A DNA stretch of 64,000 bases. Source: Halictus rubicundus (Eukaryota > Arthropoda > Insecta > Hymenoptera > Halictidae). The stretch covers positions 1 through 64,000 of the forward strand of contig NW_027488975.1 of NCBI RefSeq assembly GCF_050948215.1, written 5' to 3'. Positions 63,992-64,000 of the stretch are shown piece by piece (within the stretch, counting starts at the first letter, position 1; each line of letters begins with the position of its first letter). The position numbers and the translations under genes were made by a program. Below the pieces are notes generated by a model, which saw only the letters and a list, made by a program, of their open reading frames with translations, was not told the origin of the DNA and searched no databases.

Positions 63992-64000
63992 ATATATATA
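63992..64000. repeat. AT microsatellite, truncated by window end
   Basis: First nine bases of the tract that closes U7; the left arm is type B. Confidence 0.93.

Larger units (their letters stand above)
54940..64000 (+). repeat. Higher-order repeat unit U7 (cut by window end), copy of U3 and U5
   Basis: Landmarks follow U5 at +16,139 bp. One substitution is visible against U3 and U5: C at 61011 where they carry G. The window stops nine bases into the closing AT tract. Confidence 0.95.

Noticed and set aside
1..64000. Telomeric TTAGG arrays, rRNA genes, histone genes or other known tandem gene families
   Set aside because: No TTAGG runs, rRNA core sequences or histone-like proteins were seen in any unit.

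Overview
The window is one continuous nested tandem-repeat array with no convincing gene. The AT-rich base composition, an LTR with a TATA box and TCAGT initiator, hAT-like termini and the absence of any bacterial or phage gene structure point to eukaryotic heterochromatin. An arthropod is likely, an insect plausible, but no diagnostic gene is present to name the organism.

Layout. Seven large units lie head to tail: U1 1-12361, U2 12362-22662, U3 22663-31770, U4 31771-38800, U5 38801-47909, U6 47910-54939 and U7 54940-64000 (cut by the window end). Each unit is delimited by an (AT)n microsatellite inside an imperfect palindrome. Each unit reads in the same order: (1) a 410-bp leader; (2) a 560-bp solo LTR with TGTGG...CCACA ends; (3) a 66-bp hAT-like end; (4) a 427-bp (425 in U2-U7) inverted arm with a 19-bp minisatellite; (5) a 1.14-kb unique spacer; (6) one to three tandem inner sub-units (2.1 kb short form or 3.25 kb long form), each carrying a plus-orientation copy of the inverted arm and a copy of the leader sequence; (7) a tail holding the 3' half of an 808-bp hAT-like element and 574 bp of AT-rich DNA.

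Unit lengths of 12.4, 10.3, 9.1, 7.0, 9.1, 7.0 and at least 9.06 kb are explained by the number and type of inner sub-units (3, 2, 2, 1, 2, 1, 2). U3+U4 is repeated as U5+U6 and again begins at U7 with an exact 16,139-bp period and almost no divergence, so a second-order repeat sits on top of the first.

History readable in the sequence: the LTR insertion predates unit amplification. The inner tandem junction lies at an AGATT microhomology next to a 16-bp perfect palindrome, inside the hAT-like element. Right arms carry two different left-arm variants, which suggests conversion between inverted arms. Linked variants at the unit end form two haplotypes ordered A B B A B A B. If the array is transcribed from the LTR, the inverted arms could fold into long hairpin RNA; that is inference only.
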